From positions 558,001 through 622,000 of the forward strand of contig NZ_WSTB01000002.1 of assembly GCF_009789235.1 (NCBI RefSeq): a stretch of 64,000 bases of DNA, written 5' to 3'. The position numbers and the translations under genes were made by a program. This DNA is from Flavobacterium hydrocarbonoxydans (GTDB taxonomy: Bacteria > Bacteroidota > Bacteroidia > Flavobacteriales > Flavobacteriaceae). The notes under the pieces were generated by a model. It did no database searches. It was not told where the DNA came from and worked only from the letters and a program-made list of their open reading frames with translations. How positions within the stretch are numbered: position 1 is the stretch's first letter; every line of letters starts with the position of its first letter. This document shows positions 1 to 7,927 of this stretch, piece by piece.

Positions 1-282
1 ACAATACAATATAATCCTATAAAAGGAACGAGTTCAGGACAATTTGGAGATACAACGTATTTCTTTGGAAAGAAAAAAGGAGATGAGTTGTATTTTGGAT
101 TTTTCAAATCTGGTGCAGGTGCAGCTATTCATACGCAAACAGGTTCACACATTAAAAAAATGGCCAAAGAAGCTTTTGCAAGCTGCCCAAAACTCGTTGC
201 AGCCATTGAAAAAGAAGATTTTAAGACTAAAACAGCGCTTAACCAGTTAATTACACTTTTCGAGACGAATAAATGTAAATAG
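1..282 (+). CDS. C-terminal fragment of an unidentified protein (cut by left edge)
   Basis: Frame 1 is open from the first base to a TAG at 280-282, so the gene starts left of the window and about 93 residues are visible. The fragment has a Gly/Phe-rich start (TSSGQFGDTTYFFGKKKG), then FKSGAGAAIHTQTGSH and a helical, lysine-rich tail ending in NKCK. I do not recognise the family. The in-frame ATG at 88 is probably internal, because the reading frame and its composition continue upstream of it. A strong hairpin follows 16 bp after the stop. Confidence 0.6.
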   Translation, partial: TIQYNPIKGTSSGQFGDTTYFFGKKKGDELYFGFFKSGAGAAIHTQTGSHIKKMAKEAFASCPKLVAAIEKEDFKTKTALNQLITLFETNKCK

Positions 283-298
283 AGATATAAAACTATAA

Positions 299-340
299 AA
301 AACGCCCAAATTGCAATTTGTAATTTGGGCGTTTTGTTTT
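299..340. terminator. Bidirectional intrinsic terminator
   Basis: Perfect 14-bp inverted repeat (299-312 with 322-335, GC-rich core CGCCC/GGGCG) around a 9-nt loop. It is flanked by A-rich sequence on the left and T-rich sequence on the right. It lies between the convergent ends of the left-edge gene and the GH8 gene, so it can end transcription from both sides. Confidence 0.85.
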
Positions 341-352
341 AAGAAAAGCACG

Positions 353-1747
353 TTATTTTTTGATTACTTTTTTAGTAACGCTTTTGTTATCGTGGGTAAT
401 TTTTATCAGATACAAACCCGAAGCCTGATTACTTAAATTGATTTTAGTCGTTTCATAAGTTGATTTTTGTTCCAGAACAAGTTTCCCTAATGGCGAAATT
501 ACTGAGATTACAGCGCCTTCAGGAGCAAAAACCGTAAAGATGTCAGCACTTGGATTAGGATATAAAGTGACCACTGCATCTTCCATTATAAAATCATTGT
601 TAGACAAAGTGGCATTATTAGGCAAATAAAAATTACCTGTTAATAAAAACAAATACAATGTTTTAAGCGTTTGATTGAAATAACTGGTAGGTTCGCCCAG
701 ACTATTCAGGTCATTATAGGAATCATCTAAATGAGCCTGATTTTCACCACCCATCGCAGCACAGGCAAAAGCTCCAACAAAAGTGGCATTATGCCATTGA
801 CCGCTTAAAGTTCCGTCCTGGTTATAACCGTCTTTGATATTTGTAGAACTATTTAAAGTAACGCGTACAAAATCGGATGATTTTTTAGCATAGTTTTTAG
901 CATCAGCATTTCCGTACCAGGCATAATCTACAGCAATACGCCAAGGGGTTCTGGCAGCATCATAACTATAGGTTTTACCGGCTTTATTATATCCGCCAGC
1001 TTCTGAGGAATACGCACCGGAAGCCTGACACCAGTCTGATACTAAACCGCCCGCCGCATTGTTTTGTGTTAAATTGCCGTTGATAACCTCATACGATTTG
1101 GCTGCAACCGAATTCCAGAATGCCGTATCATTTGTAAAATTTCCAAAGGCTCTGTAATAGGCTGGTGAAAAATAAGAAGGATTGGTAATTTGGCTTCCGC
1201 CGAATTGATCTCCGGGTTTCAGTACAAAAGTCCCGGCTTCAATTTCATGAGTTTTAATAGTCGAAATCAAAGTTTTAGCATCATTTTTATAATGAATTGC
1301 GTCAGCGCTTCCCCATTGATAATCTGCCACAATAAGAGCAAAAGCAGCATCAAGTTCGGCATCGGTGGCACCATTAAAACCATCCGTTCCGGAACAGCCG
1401 TTAATTTTCCAGTTCATTACACCATTTTGATTCACATTGTCTTTGTAATACTGCCAAAGACCATCAAAAAGGGTTCTGTCAGCGGCATATACACTCAATA
1501 ACATTCCGTAACCAATTCCTTCAGAAACAGTTTTAGACGGATCATCAAATTTTATTCGGTAGCGACCATTTGAGCATAACTCTACAAAATTTGCTTTCCA
1601 GATGGCGTAATTATCTATGGCATGCTGGCCATTTCTGGAAGAAGCCATCAGACCATTGCTAAATGTTGTGTTCGCAGGAAAGGGTTTTGTTTGCGAAAAA
1701 ATTGGCAGGCTCAAAAAAAGAGAAGCCAGTAAAAGTAGATTTTTCAT
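353..1747 (-). CDS. Secreted glycoside hydrolase family 8 enzyme with T9SS sorting domain
   Basis: The protein has 464 residues. Residues 1-18 form a signal peptide (MKNLLLLASLFLSLPIFSQ). The body carries the GH8 signatures: SEGIGYGM with the likely general acid Glu76, ATDAELDAA with Asp129 that binds the -1 sugar, and SYDAARTPWR with Asp263 as the probable base. GH8 enzymes cleave beta-1,4 glucans, xylans or chitosan; the substrate cannot be read from the sequence. The last ~75 residues (from LYPNPSADIF to a lysine-rich end) are a type A T9SS C-terminal sorting domain, so the enzyme is expected to cross the outer membrane by that system. It is monocistronic, between two terminator hairpins. 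The sprE-like gene at 28.6 kb belongs to the same export route. Confidence 0.93.
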   Translation of the reverse strand: MKNLLLLASLFLSLPIFSQTKPFPANTTFSNGLMASSRNGQHAIDNYAIWKANFVELCSNGRYRIKFDDPSKTVSEGIGYGMLLSVYAADRTLFDGLWQYYKDNVNQNGVMNWKINGCSGTDGFNGATDAELDAAFALIVADYQWGSADAIHYKNDAKTLISTIKTHEIEAGTFVLKPGDQFGGSQITNPSYFSPAYYRAFGNFTNDTAFWNSVAAKSYEVINGNLTQNNAAGGLVSDWCQASGAYSSEAGGYNKAGKTYSYDAARTPWRIAVDYAWYGNADAKNYAKKSSDFVRVTLNSSTNIKDGYNQDGTLSGQWHNATFVGAFACAAMGGENQAHLDDSYNDLNSLGEPTSYFNQTLKTLYLFLLTGNFYLPNNATLSNNDFIMEDAVVTLYPNPSADIFTVFAPEGAVISVISPLGKLVLEQKSTYETTKINLSNQASGLYLIKITHDNKSVTKKVIKK

Positions 1748-1792
1748 CGTTTATATAAATTTGGGTCCTTAAAAGTAAGATTTTTTATATAA

Positions 1793-1828
1793 ACAAAAAA
1801 ATCCCAAACGACATTGTCATTTGGGATT
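1793..1828 (-). terminator. Intrinsic terminator after tatA
   Basis: A 9-bp inverted repeat (1800-1808 with 1820-1828), extended by an inner GACA/TGTC pairing. On the minus strand it is followed by a run of T (the A-run at 1793-1799). It lies 20 bp past the tatA stop. Confidence 0.75.
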
Positions 1829-1848
1829 ATAAATAAGGTATTATTTTC

Positions 1849-2028
1849 TTATTTAGTTTCTTCGTTTTCTTTTTTAGCAGCAGCCTGATTATCGTCTTTT
1901 GCAGCGTTTTTAAATTCTTTAATTCCGCTACCAAGTCCTTTCATTAATTCTGGAATTTTTTTACCTCCAAAAAGTAATAAAACAATACCTACTATAACAA
2001 GGATTTCTGTAAGACCTAATCTTCCCAT
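1849..2028 (-). CDS. tatA: Sec-independent twin-arginine translocase subunit TatA
   Basis: A 59-codon gene, short enough to be missed by ORF cut-offs. The protein begins [20 protein letters not shown], a single N-terminal membrane helix. It is followed by the TatA/E hinge and amphipathic helix ([20 protein letters not shown]) and a charged tail ending NEETK. TatA oligomerises in the inner membrane to form the pathway for folded Tat substrates. The FG(G)KKIPEL segment is diagnostic of TatA/TatE. The gene is monocistronic, with its own minus-strand -7 box about 45 bp upstream and a terminator downstream. tatB and tatC are not in this window. Confidence 0.95.
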   Translation of the reverse strand: MGRLGLTEILVIVGIVLLLFGGKKIPELMKGLGSGIKEFKNAAKDDNQAAAKKENEETK

Positions 2029-2072
2029 GATTGTATAATTAATGCCGAAGCAAGTTTGTATTAAATTTTATG

Positions 2073-2080
2073 CAAAGGTA
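2073..2080 (-). promoter_or_regulatory. Bacteroidota -7 box of tatA
   Basis: CAAAGGTA on the plus strand reads TACCTTTG on the minus strand and matches TAnnTTTG. It implies a leader of roughly 40 nt before the tatA ATG. A TTG at 2096-2098 (minus strand) is closer than the usual -33 spacing, so only the -7 box is well supported. Confidence 0.55.
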
Positions 2081-2210
2081 TATAGAATTAGCGAACAAGA
2101 AATGATTTTAGAGTAAAATATTTGTTTTAACTAACGTTAAATATTATATAAATTCTATATTTAAAGGTATTCCTGACTCTTTGCCGAGCATCAACAACAC
2201 GATTAATTAT

Positions 2211-2218
2211 TATATTTG
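2211..2218 (+). promoter_or_regulatory. -7 box ahead of the membrane-protein/GH3 pair
   Basis: TATATTTG matches TAnnTTTG and ends 20 bp before the ATG at 2239. A TTG lies at 2181-2183, but the 27-bp spacing is longer than usual. Confidence 0.5.
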
Positions 2219-2238
2219 CTTGGTATAAACAACCTAAA

Positions 2239-2736
2239 ATGACGGAGAAAAAATCTAAGATTAGAAAAAAACTATATACCAAAAAACGCCTGGTTATTTT
2301 GAACGAAGAGACTTTTGAGGAGACTTTTTCTTTTAAACTTAACCTAATGAATGTTTTTGTGTTTTTTTCTCTGGGCGGAATATTTTTAATTTTAATCACC
2401 ACATTTATCATCGCTTTTACTCCTTTACGCGAATTTATACCAGGATATTCTTCTTCTGATTTAAAGCGTAATGCTACTGAATTGGCAATAAAATCCGACT
2501 CGTTAACAATTGCATTGAAAAAAAATGAAGCCTATTTAAAAGGGGTTCAAAAAGTTTTAAAAGGCGAATTAGAATACGCAAAATTTAATAAAGATTCTAT
2601 TTTATCTGAAGCAGATTTGCCCTCAGACCTTGATATGAAAGCTTCTGAAGAAGAAATGCAATTACGGGAAGAAGTAGCAAAAGAGGAGGAGCAATCAAGT
2701 AAAAACAAGAAGGATCAAAGAAATACCACTAAATAA
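2239..2736 (+). CDS. Single-pass membrane protein with acidic coiled-coil tail
   Basis: The protein has 165 residues. A basic cytoplasmic N-terminus (KKSKIRKKLYTKKRLVIL) leads to one membrane helix (about 38-60). A helical region follows, rich in Lys, Glu and Ser, with a very acidic end (SEEEMQLREEVAKEEEQ). From memory, the N-terminus resembles the membrane-anchor segment that precedes M23 peptidase domains in Flavobacteria, but no LytM domain is present, so this may be a stand-alone anchor or envelope scaffold. Its stop overlaps the ATG of the next gene by 1 nt, which indicates translational coupling. The function is unknown. Confidence 0.75.
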   Translation: MTEKKSKIRKKLYTKKRLVILNEETFEETFSFKLNLMNVFVFFSLGGIFLILITTFIIAFTPLREFIPGYSSSDLKRNATELAIKSDSLTIALKKNEAYLKGVQKVLKGELEYAKFNKDSILSEADLPSDLDMKASEEEMQLREEVAKEEEQSSKNKKDQRNTTK

Positions 2737-4220
2737 TGTCGATCAAATCAGTAGCAGCAAAATTATTTGCCAGTAAAATATACTACCAGACTAAGGCCTG
2801 GGCCAATAAACCGGTTGAGACTCAATTAGAAGTTTTTAAGAGTCTGATCAACAACGCAAAAGACACAGAATTTGGCGTTGATCATCATTTTGATAAAATA
2901 AAAACCATACACGATTTTAGAAAACGTGTGCCGGTAAGGGATTATGAAGACTTAAAACCGTATATTGATAAGGTTCGGTTAGGAGAGAAAAATATTCTTT
3001 GGAAAGGAAAACCATTATATTTTGCTAAAACTTCCGGAACAACATCCGGAGCAAAATACATTCCGCTGACCAAAGATTCTATGCCCTATCATATTGAGGC
3101 ATCCCGAAATGCTATTTTGCATTATATTTACGAAACCGGTAATGCTGATTTTGTCGATGGAAAAATGATTTTCCTGCAGGGAAGCCCTATTTTGATTGAA
3201 AAATACGGAATAAAATTAGGAAGATTATCAGGAATTGGAGCGCATTTTGTACCAAAATATCTGCAAAAAAACCGAATGCCGTCCTGGGAAACCAATTGTA
3301 TCGAAGACTGGGAAACCAAAGTAAACGCCATTGTAGAAGAAACAATTGATCAGGACATGACCATTATTTCCGGCATTCCGTCCTGGGTACAAATGTATTT
3401 TGAGCGTCTGCAGGAAAAAAGCGGAGGAAAGAAAATAGGCGATCTGTTCAAAAATTTCAGTTTGTTTATTTATGGCGGTGTTAATTATGAACCGTATCGT
3501 GCTAAATTCGATAGCATGATTGGCCGTAAGGTAGATAGTATCGAATTGTTTCCGGCTTCTGAAGGATTTTTTGCGTATCAGGATTCGCAAAATGCAAAAG
3601 GAATGCTTTTGTTGTTAAACTCAGGTATTTTTTATGAGTTTATTAAAGCAGATGAATTTTTTACAGAAAACCCGAAGCGACTTACCATTGGCGATGTAGA
3701 ATTAGGTGTAAATTATGTACTGATAGTTTCTACCAATGCAGGACTTTGGGGATACAATATTGGGGATACCGTTCAGTTTACGACTTTGTTTCCACACCGA
3801 ATTATCGTTTCAGGCCGCATCAAACATTATATTTCGGCTTTTGGTGAACACGTAATTGCCAATGAAGTCGAAAATGCCATGAAAGAAGCCATGCAGGGAA
3901 CTAATATTGTTTTGACCGAATTTACAGTTGCGCCACAAATTAATCCAACAGAAGGATTGCCGTATCACGAATGGTTTGTAGAATTTGAAAATGAGCCTGA
4001 AGACATGGAAGTTTTTGCAGAGGCGATTGACAATTCTATGCGCAAGCAAAACATTTATTACGACGATTTGATTACCGGAAATGTTTTGCGAAAAGTAGTG
4101 ATTACCAAAGTTTCGAAAAACGGTTTTCAGGAATACATGAAATCACAGGGAAAATTGGGCGGGCAAAATAAAATTCCGAGATTGTCGAATAATCGTGATA
4201 TTGCAGATAATTTGAAGTAG
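2736..4220 (+). CDS. GH3 auxin-responsive-promoter family protein (acyl-adenylate/amido-synthetase fold)
   Basis: The protein has 494 residues and covers the whole GH3 fold. The nucleotide-binding motif TSGTTSGAKYIPLT lies at 99-112. YGGVNYEPY, ELFPASEG and GLWGYNIGDTVQF are the later ATP/acyl-binding motifs of the ANL-like GH3 family. Plant members join amino acids to jasmonate or auxin through an acyl-adenylate. The role of bacterial GH3 proteins in Flavobacteria is not established, so the substrate is unknown. The start overlaps the previous stop by 1 nt, so the two genes probably share an mRNA and may be functionally linked. Confidence 0.9.
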   Translation: MSIKSVAAKLFASKIYYQTKAWANKPVETQLEVFKSLINNAKDTEFGVDHHFDKIKTIHDFRKRVPVRDYEDLKPYIDKVRLGEKNILWKGKPLYFAKTSGTTSGAKYIPLTKDSMPYHIEASRNAILHYIYETGNADFVDGKMIFLQGSPILIEKYGIKLGRLSGIGAHFVPKYLQKNRMPSWETNCIEDWETKVNAIVEETIDQDMTIISGIPSWVQMYFERLQEKSGGKKIGDLFKNFSLFIYGGVNYEPYRAKFDSMIGRKVDSIELFPASEGFFAYQDSQNAKGMLLLLNSGIFYEFIKADEFFTENPKRLTIGDVELGVNYVLIVSTNAGLWGYNIGDTVQFTTLFPHRIIVSGRIKHYISAFGEHVIANEVENAMKEAMQGTNIVLTEFTVAPQINPTEGLPYHEWFVEFENEPEDMEVFAEAIDNSMRKQNIYYDDLITGNVLRKVVITKVSKNGFQEYMKSQGKLGGQNKIPRLSNNRDIADNLK

Positions 4221-4246
4221 AAAAAACTTAATTAATATTTACAAGT

Positions 4247-4573
4247 ATGCTATCATTTTTTGGATTTGGAAAAAGTAAAAAACAAACAAAAAAGAAATTC
4301 AGCGAACCTTTAAATACAGCAGTTTTCACAACAAAATTTATTATTAATGAAAATAAAGTCATTACATATGTTAGCCATGATTAAGAGGATGGTGCCTGGC
4401 AATTTTTTAGTGATGATGAGTTTGAAAGTTTTGGAGCAGTAGCATTAATTGTAACGCTTAAGCAAATTATAAATCGTGATGAAACAATTCTAGAATTGGT
4501 TGATTTACCTTTAGGATATATTGCAACTCGAAAAAACATCACAGATAAATGGAAATATCATAAACAGGAATAA
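4247..4573 (+). pseudogene. Small conserved-looking protein gene broken by an in-frame TAA
   Basis: From the ATG at 4247 the frame reads MLSFFGFGKSKKQTKKKF and continues to FIINENKVITYVSHD. It then meets TAA at 4382-4384, and runs on in the same frame without another stop to TAA at 4571-4573 (EDGAWQFFSDDEFESFG, then ATRKNITDKWKYHKQE). The whole frame is 108 codons plus the stop. Protein-like composition on both sides and no frame change point to one nonsense mutation (a single change from GAA, CAA or AAA) or a sequencing error. No catalytic motif is visible. The family is not identified. Confidence 0.75.
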
Positions 4574-4675
4574 TTTATAGATTTGATTGTAATAATTTAA
4601 AGTTCCTATTTTCGTTAAATCATAATTATTAGTTTTCTTTAAATTTAAAAAAGAAGATTTTTAAAATAAAAAAGC

Positions 4676-6355
4676 ATGAAAGAAACCAAACATATATCAA
4701 GATCCAGAGCGCAGGAATCTTCTGCGGCGATCGAAAAAATGTACATTACAATGCGCCATTTATTCAACCGTGGTTTTTATAAACCAATGGGAGTTTCCGG
4801 CGATAGTTTAAGAGAATCATTACTGGCATTACGTCCTGAAATTTACGGAAATATTGCCGAAGAAAAAGTAGAACTCAACGGGCTTTTATACGTTATTGAG
4901 CGTCTTCCGATAGGGATTGAGCAATGCCGTTTTATCAATCTAACTTCAGATGAAGGCTATTCAAAATCGCATTTTCAGGCCATTGTTCCACCAAAAAGAA
5001 GACGAAACTGCTACCGGATTGATGAGGAACAAATGAATGTTGAAATCACGCGTGGACGTTCAGACATTTATGATATTCTGACACACCTGACTTTTATTTT
5101 TATCGAATCGCATAAAATAAAAAACAGAGTATTGCTGGACGATGGAGGCGAAGTTTCCCGTGACTGGCTGAAACTGGAACAAGCTGTTTTGCAAACCAAA
5201 AAATTACCTTTGGTCGAAAAAGAAAAAGCCATTTCGCATGTTGCTAATATTTTAGGAAGAACATTCGAAGAAGTTTTGGATATTTACGACGCATTTGGTT
5301 CAGAGAATGCTCCGGATCGTTTTTTACATGTTATTTATTGGTTAGGAAAACTGGCCATTGAAGAACTGGTTGACAATAATAAACGTACCATTACTTTCAG
5401 TCCTGTATTGAGAGAACGTTTAGGACACCATATTCACGGTGAAATCTGGGCAACAAACATCAAGGAAGTTTTAAAAGCCAATAATCTTTTAAAGCGTCCG
5501 ATTCACGTGATAAGTGCAAACATGCACAGTGTAATGAATTCTATTTTTGCAACTCCGTTGTTGAAATCGAAATTCAAAGACAAGTCTGATTTTTTCATTT
5601 ATGAAGAATTAAGCAAATCCGGCGCTAAAGAAACCAGAAATATAGTAGAAGAACTGGCACTTAAAAACGGTATGATTTCATTGCCTGATAGTTCAGGAAC
5701 GAACATCGATGTTCAGATTTTTGATACAGCCAAAATTGACTGGAGTAAAACCGCTTTCGCGAAAGCAAAACTGGACGACGAGAAGCCGGTTATCATCGTC
5801 ATGGATTATGCGTTTGGTGAGCAGGCCTATGAAACCATTGATGAACTTTTGAAACCGTATAAGAAAGATACTTTACTGAATGTAAAATCAGTTTCGATAA
5901 TGGGTAAAGCCGGAATTCTGGAAGGCGGAAAAGGCGATATCATGATTCCGACCGCACATATCAACGAAGGAACAGCGGATAATTATTTCTTCGAAAATGA
6001 ATTGACAGGCAAAATGTTTGAAGGAAATGACATTGCTGTTTTTGAAGGCGCCATGGTTACAGTTTTAGGAACATCGCTTCAAAATCGTGATTTATTGAAA
6101 TTCTTTCACGAATCAACCTGGGGCGTAATTGGTCTTGAGATGGAAGGTTCGTATTACCAGAAAGCCATACAGTCAGCATCCAAAATTAGAAAAAGCGTGC
6201 CGCACGATATCAAAGTAAGATATGCCTATTATGCTTCGGATAATCCTTTGGAAACGGGAAGTACACTGGCTTCAGGCGGATTAGGAACAACAGGTGTAAA
6301 ACCAACCTATCTGATTACCATTAAAATTTTAGAACAAATTTTCAACGTAAAATAA
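4676..6355 (+). CDS. DUF6909-like protein with nucleosidase/nucleoside-phosphorylase-like C-terminal domain
   Basis: The protein has 559 residues and no signal peptide or membrane helix, so it should be cytoplasmic. I believe Flavobacteria annotate this family as DUF6909; the name is from memory. The N-terminal ~270 residues are helical and unrecognised. The C-terminal part has landmarks of the phosphorylase superfamily (PNP/MTA nucleosidase/AMP nucleosidase): a glycine motif GKAGILEGGKGDIMIPT at 410-426, GLEMEGSYY at 486-494 with Glu490 in the place of the ribose-binding Glu of the EME/DME motif, and ASDNP at 520-524 in the place of the catalytic Ser-Asp. I infer a purine nucleoside-cleaving or nucleotide-sensing enzyme. 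A weak -7 box (TAGATTTG) lies at 4578-4585. Confidence 0.7.
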   Translation: MKETKHISRSRAQESSAAIEKMYITMRHLFNRGFYKPMGVSGDSLRESLLALRPEIYGNIAEEKVELNGLLYVIERLPIGIEQCRFINLTSDEGYSKSHFQAIVPPKRRRNCYRIDEEQMNVEITRGRSDIYDILTHLTFIFIESHKIKNRVLLDDGGEVSRDWLKLEQAVLQTKKLPLVEKEKAISHVANILGRTFEEVLDIYDAFGSENAPDRFLHVIYWLGKLAIEELVDNNKRTITFSPVLRERLGHHIHGEIWATNIKEVLKANNLLKRPIHVISANMHSVMNSIFATPLLKSKFKDKSDFFIYEELSKSGAKETRNIVEELALKNGMISLPDSSGTNIDVQIFDTAKIDWSKTAFAKAKLDDEKPVIIVMDYAFGEQAYETIDELLKPYKKDTLLNVKSVSIMGKAGILEGGKGDIMIPTAHINEGTADNYFFENELTGKMFEGNDIAVFEGAMVTVLGTSLQNRDLLKFFHESTWGVIGLEMEGSYYQKAIQSASKIRKSVPHDIKVRYAYYASDNPLETGSTLASGGLGTTGVKPTYLITIKILEQIFNVK

Positions 6356-6363
6356 ACGTATAA

Positions 6364-7347
6364 ATGAGTACAAAAGTACCCCATAACAATGAAGATCAGG
6401 AAATTGATCTGGCTCAGATTTCGAAAAAAATAGGTAATTTTTTTGACAGGATTAGTGCTTCAGTTTTTAGGACCATTCAGTTTTTTATACACAATTGGAT
6501 CATTGTTTTAATTTTGGTTGTGGCAGGATTTGGGATTGGAATGTTTTTAGATAAAACGCAAAAAAGCTATGATAATCAGGTAATTGTAAAACCAAATTTT
6601 GGCAGTGTTGATTATTTGTACTCGAAAGTGGATTTGATTCAATCTAAAATTCAAATTCAGGATACCGTATTTTTTAAGTCGATTGGAATCTCCGGAGTAC
6701 CAAAACTTACTAAAATTTCAATAGAACCTATTGTAGATGTTTTTAAGTTTGTGAACAACAACGAACAAAATCTGGAAGTATTAAAATTAATAACAGCAAA
6801 TGGCGATTTAAAATCGGTTATTAAGGAAACAACTACCACTAAAAATTATCCTTATTACATCATTACGTTTTCAACAAAAGGATTGTCTAAAGATGGCAAT
6901 CTGGCAAAAGCCTTACTAAATTATATTAATTCGAGTAAATATTATGCTGATATTCAAAAGATTTCAATAAATAACATCAGACAAAAAATAAAACAAAACG
7001 AAGAAATTGTTTCGCAGATTGATGGTATTTTGCTGAAAATCTCCAGTTCAGGAAATGCAAATCAGGACAAATTGGTTTATAACAATGAAAACATGCAATT
7101 GAACGACATCATCAAAACAAAGGATGAGCTGTTGCGCGAAAATGCAAACTTCAAGGTAGATCTTATTACATCAGACAAAATTGTAAAAGACAGTTCTGTT
7201 GTAACCAATATGGAGAGCACGTCAAGTATCAAAGGAAGGCTCAAAATCATTTTACCGGTTTTATTTGTTCTTATTTATCTTTTTTCACTACGATCTGTTC
7301 GTTTTTATAAAAAACAGGCAGCACTTGATAAAATTAAAAAATCTTAA
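6364..7347 (+). CDS. Wzz/chain-length-determinant-like inner membrane protein
   Basis: The protein has 327 residues with the architecture of polysaccharide co-polymerases. There is a short cytoplasmic N-terminus, TM1 at about 41-62 (FIHNWIIVLILVVAGFGIGM), a long periplasmic domain with a coiled-coil stretch (KISINNIRQKIKQNEEIV), and TM2 near the C-terminus (about 292-310) followed by a basic tail. Such proteins set the length of the glycan made by a Wzy polymerase. There is no cytoplasmic tyrosine kinase domain. It is the first gene of the polysaccharide locus and is followed after 10 bp by a lipoprotein gene. It starts 8 bp after the DUF6909-like stop, so read-through is likely. Confidence 0.8.
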   Translation: MSTKVPHNNEDQEIDLAQISKKIGNFFDRISASVFRTIQFFIHNWIIVLILVVAGFGIGMFLDKTQKSYDNQVIVKPNFGSVDYLYSKVDLIQSKIQIQDTVFFKSIGISGVPKLTKISIEPIVDVFKFVNNNEQNLEVLKLITANGDLKSVIKETTTTKNYPYYIITFSTKGLSKDGNLAKALLNYINSSKYYADIQKISINNIRQKIKQNEEIVSQIDGILLKISSSGNANQDKLVYNNENMQLNDIIKTKDELLRENANFKVDLITSDKIVKDSSVVTNMESTSSIKGRLKIILPVLFVLIYLFSLRSVRFYKKQAALDKIKKS

Positions 7348-7357
7348 AAATCAAAAA

Positions 7358-7882
7358 ATGAATTCAAAATTACTTTCTATTTTAATGCTACTTTTCGTGA
7401 TGGTTTCCTGTAAACAGAATACAGAAAACGAAACAACTTCAAAAGATAATTTTTCGGTAATTATCGAAGGTGTATTTGCAAAAAATGACAGGCTTCAGGT
7501 TTTTTACCTTACAGCTGATAAAGACTGGAACGACGAAAGTTCGATTCATGTTCCGGTATATGCCTCTCCTGAAATGCAAAAATTAAAAATAGAACTTCCT
7601 GAAAAAATCAGTCCAACAAACATAAGGGTAGATGTTGGAGAAAATGAATCTCAGTTGAATATTACCTTAAAAAATATTTCGGTCGTATATAAGAATGACA
7701 CCATAAGCGGTGATTCGGATAATTTTAAAACACTTTTTTACCCTAATGAATTTATCACTTGGGATCCGGTTTATTTTGGCTACAAGCTAAGCAAAATAAA
7801 TGAGGCATACGATCCGTATTTTATGGGTACCGATTTATTGATTGATAAATTAGAACTTATAAAAGATCAAACAAAAGAGTAA
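7358..7882 (+). CDS. Small lipoprotein of the polysaccharide locus
   Basis: The protein has 174 residues. The start was set at ATG 7358 because MNSKLLSILMLLFVMVSCKQ is a clean lipoprotein signal with the acylated Cys at 18; the longer in-frame ORF overlaps the Wzz gene and spoils this signal. The mature part is mostly beta-like (FSVIIEGVFAKNDRLQVFYL) with no recognised motif. Its place between the Wzz-like gene and a polymerase-like gene suggests an envelope role in glycan assembly, but that is inferred from context alone. Confidence 0.75.
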   Translation: MNSKLLSILMLLFVMVSCKQNTENETTSKDNFSVIIEGVFAKNDRLQVFYLTADKDWNDESSIHVPVYASPEMQKLKIELPEKISPTNIRVDVGENESQLNITLKNISVVYKNDTISGDSDNFKTLFYPNEFITWDPVYFGYKLSKINEAYDPYFMGTDLLIDKLELIKDQTKE

Positions 7883-7927
7883 TCAAAGTATATTATCAAT
7901 CCCAATCAGCAGCGTAAAAATTTCAAG

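Noticed and set aside
44..250. ORF of 68 codons in another frame at the left edge
   Set aside because: The frame-1 ORF is open from the window edge and has better composition; this one is its shadow.
2127..2411. Minus-strand ORF of 94 codons
   Set aside because: It is antisense to the start of the membrane-protein gene and covers its promoter; no motif.
4221..4675. Empty intergenic region between the GH3 and DUF6909-like genes
   Set aside because: Reading frame 2 there shows a coherent 108-codon gene with one in-frame stop, so it is called a pseudogene.
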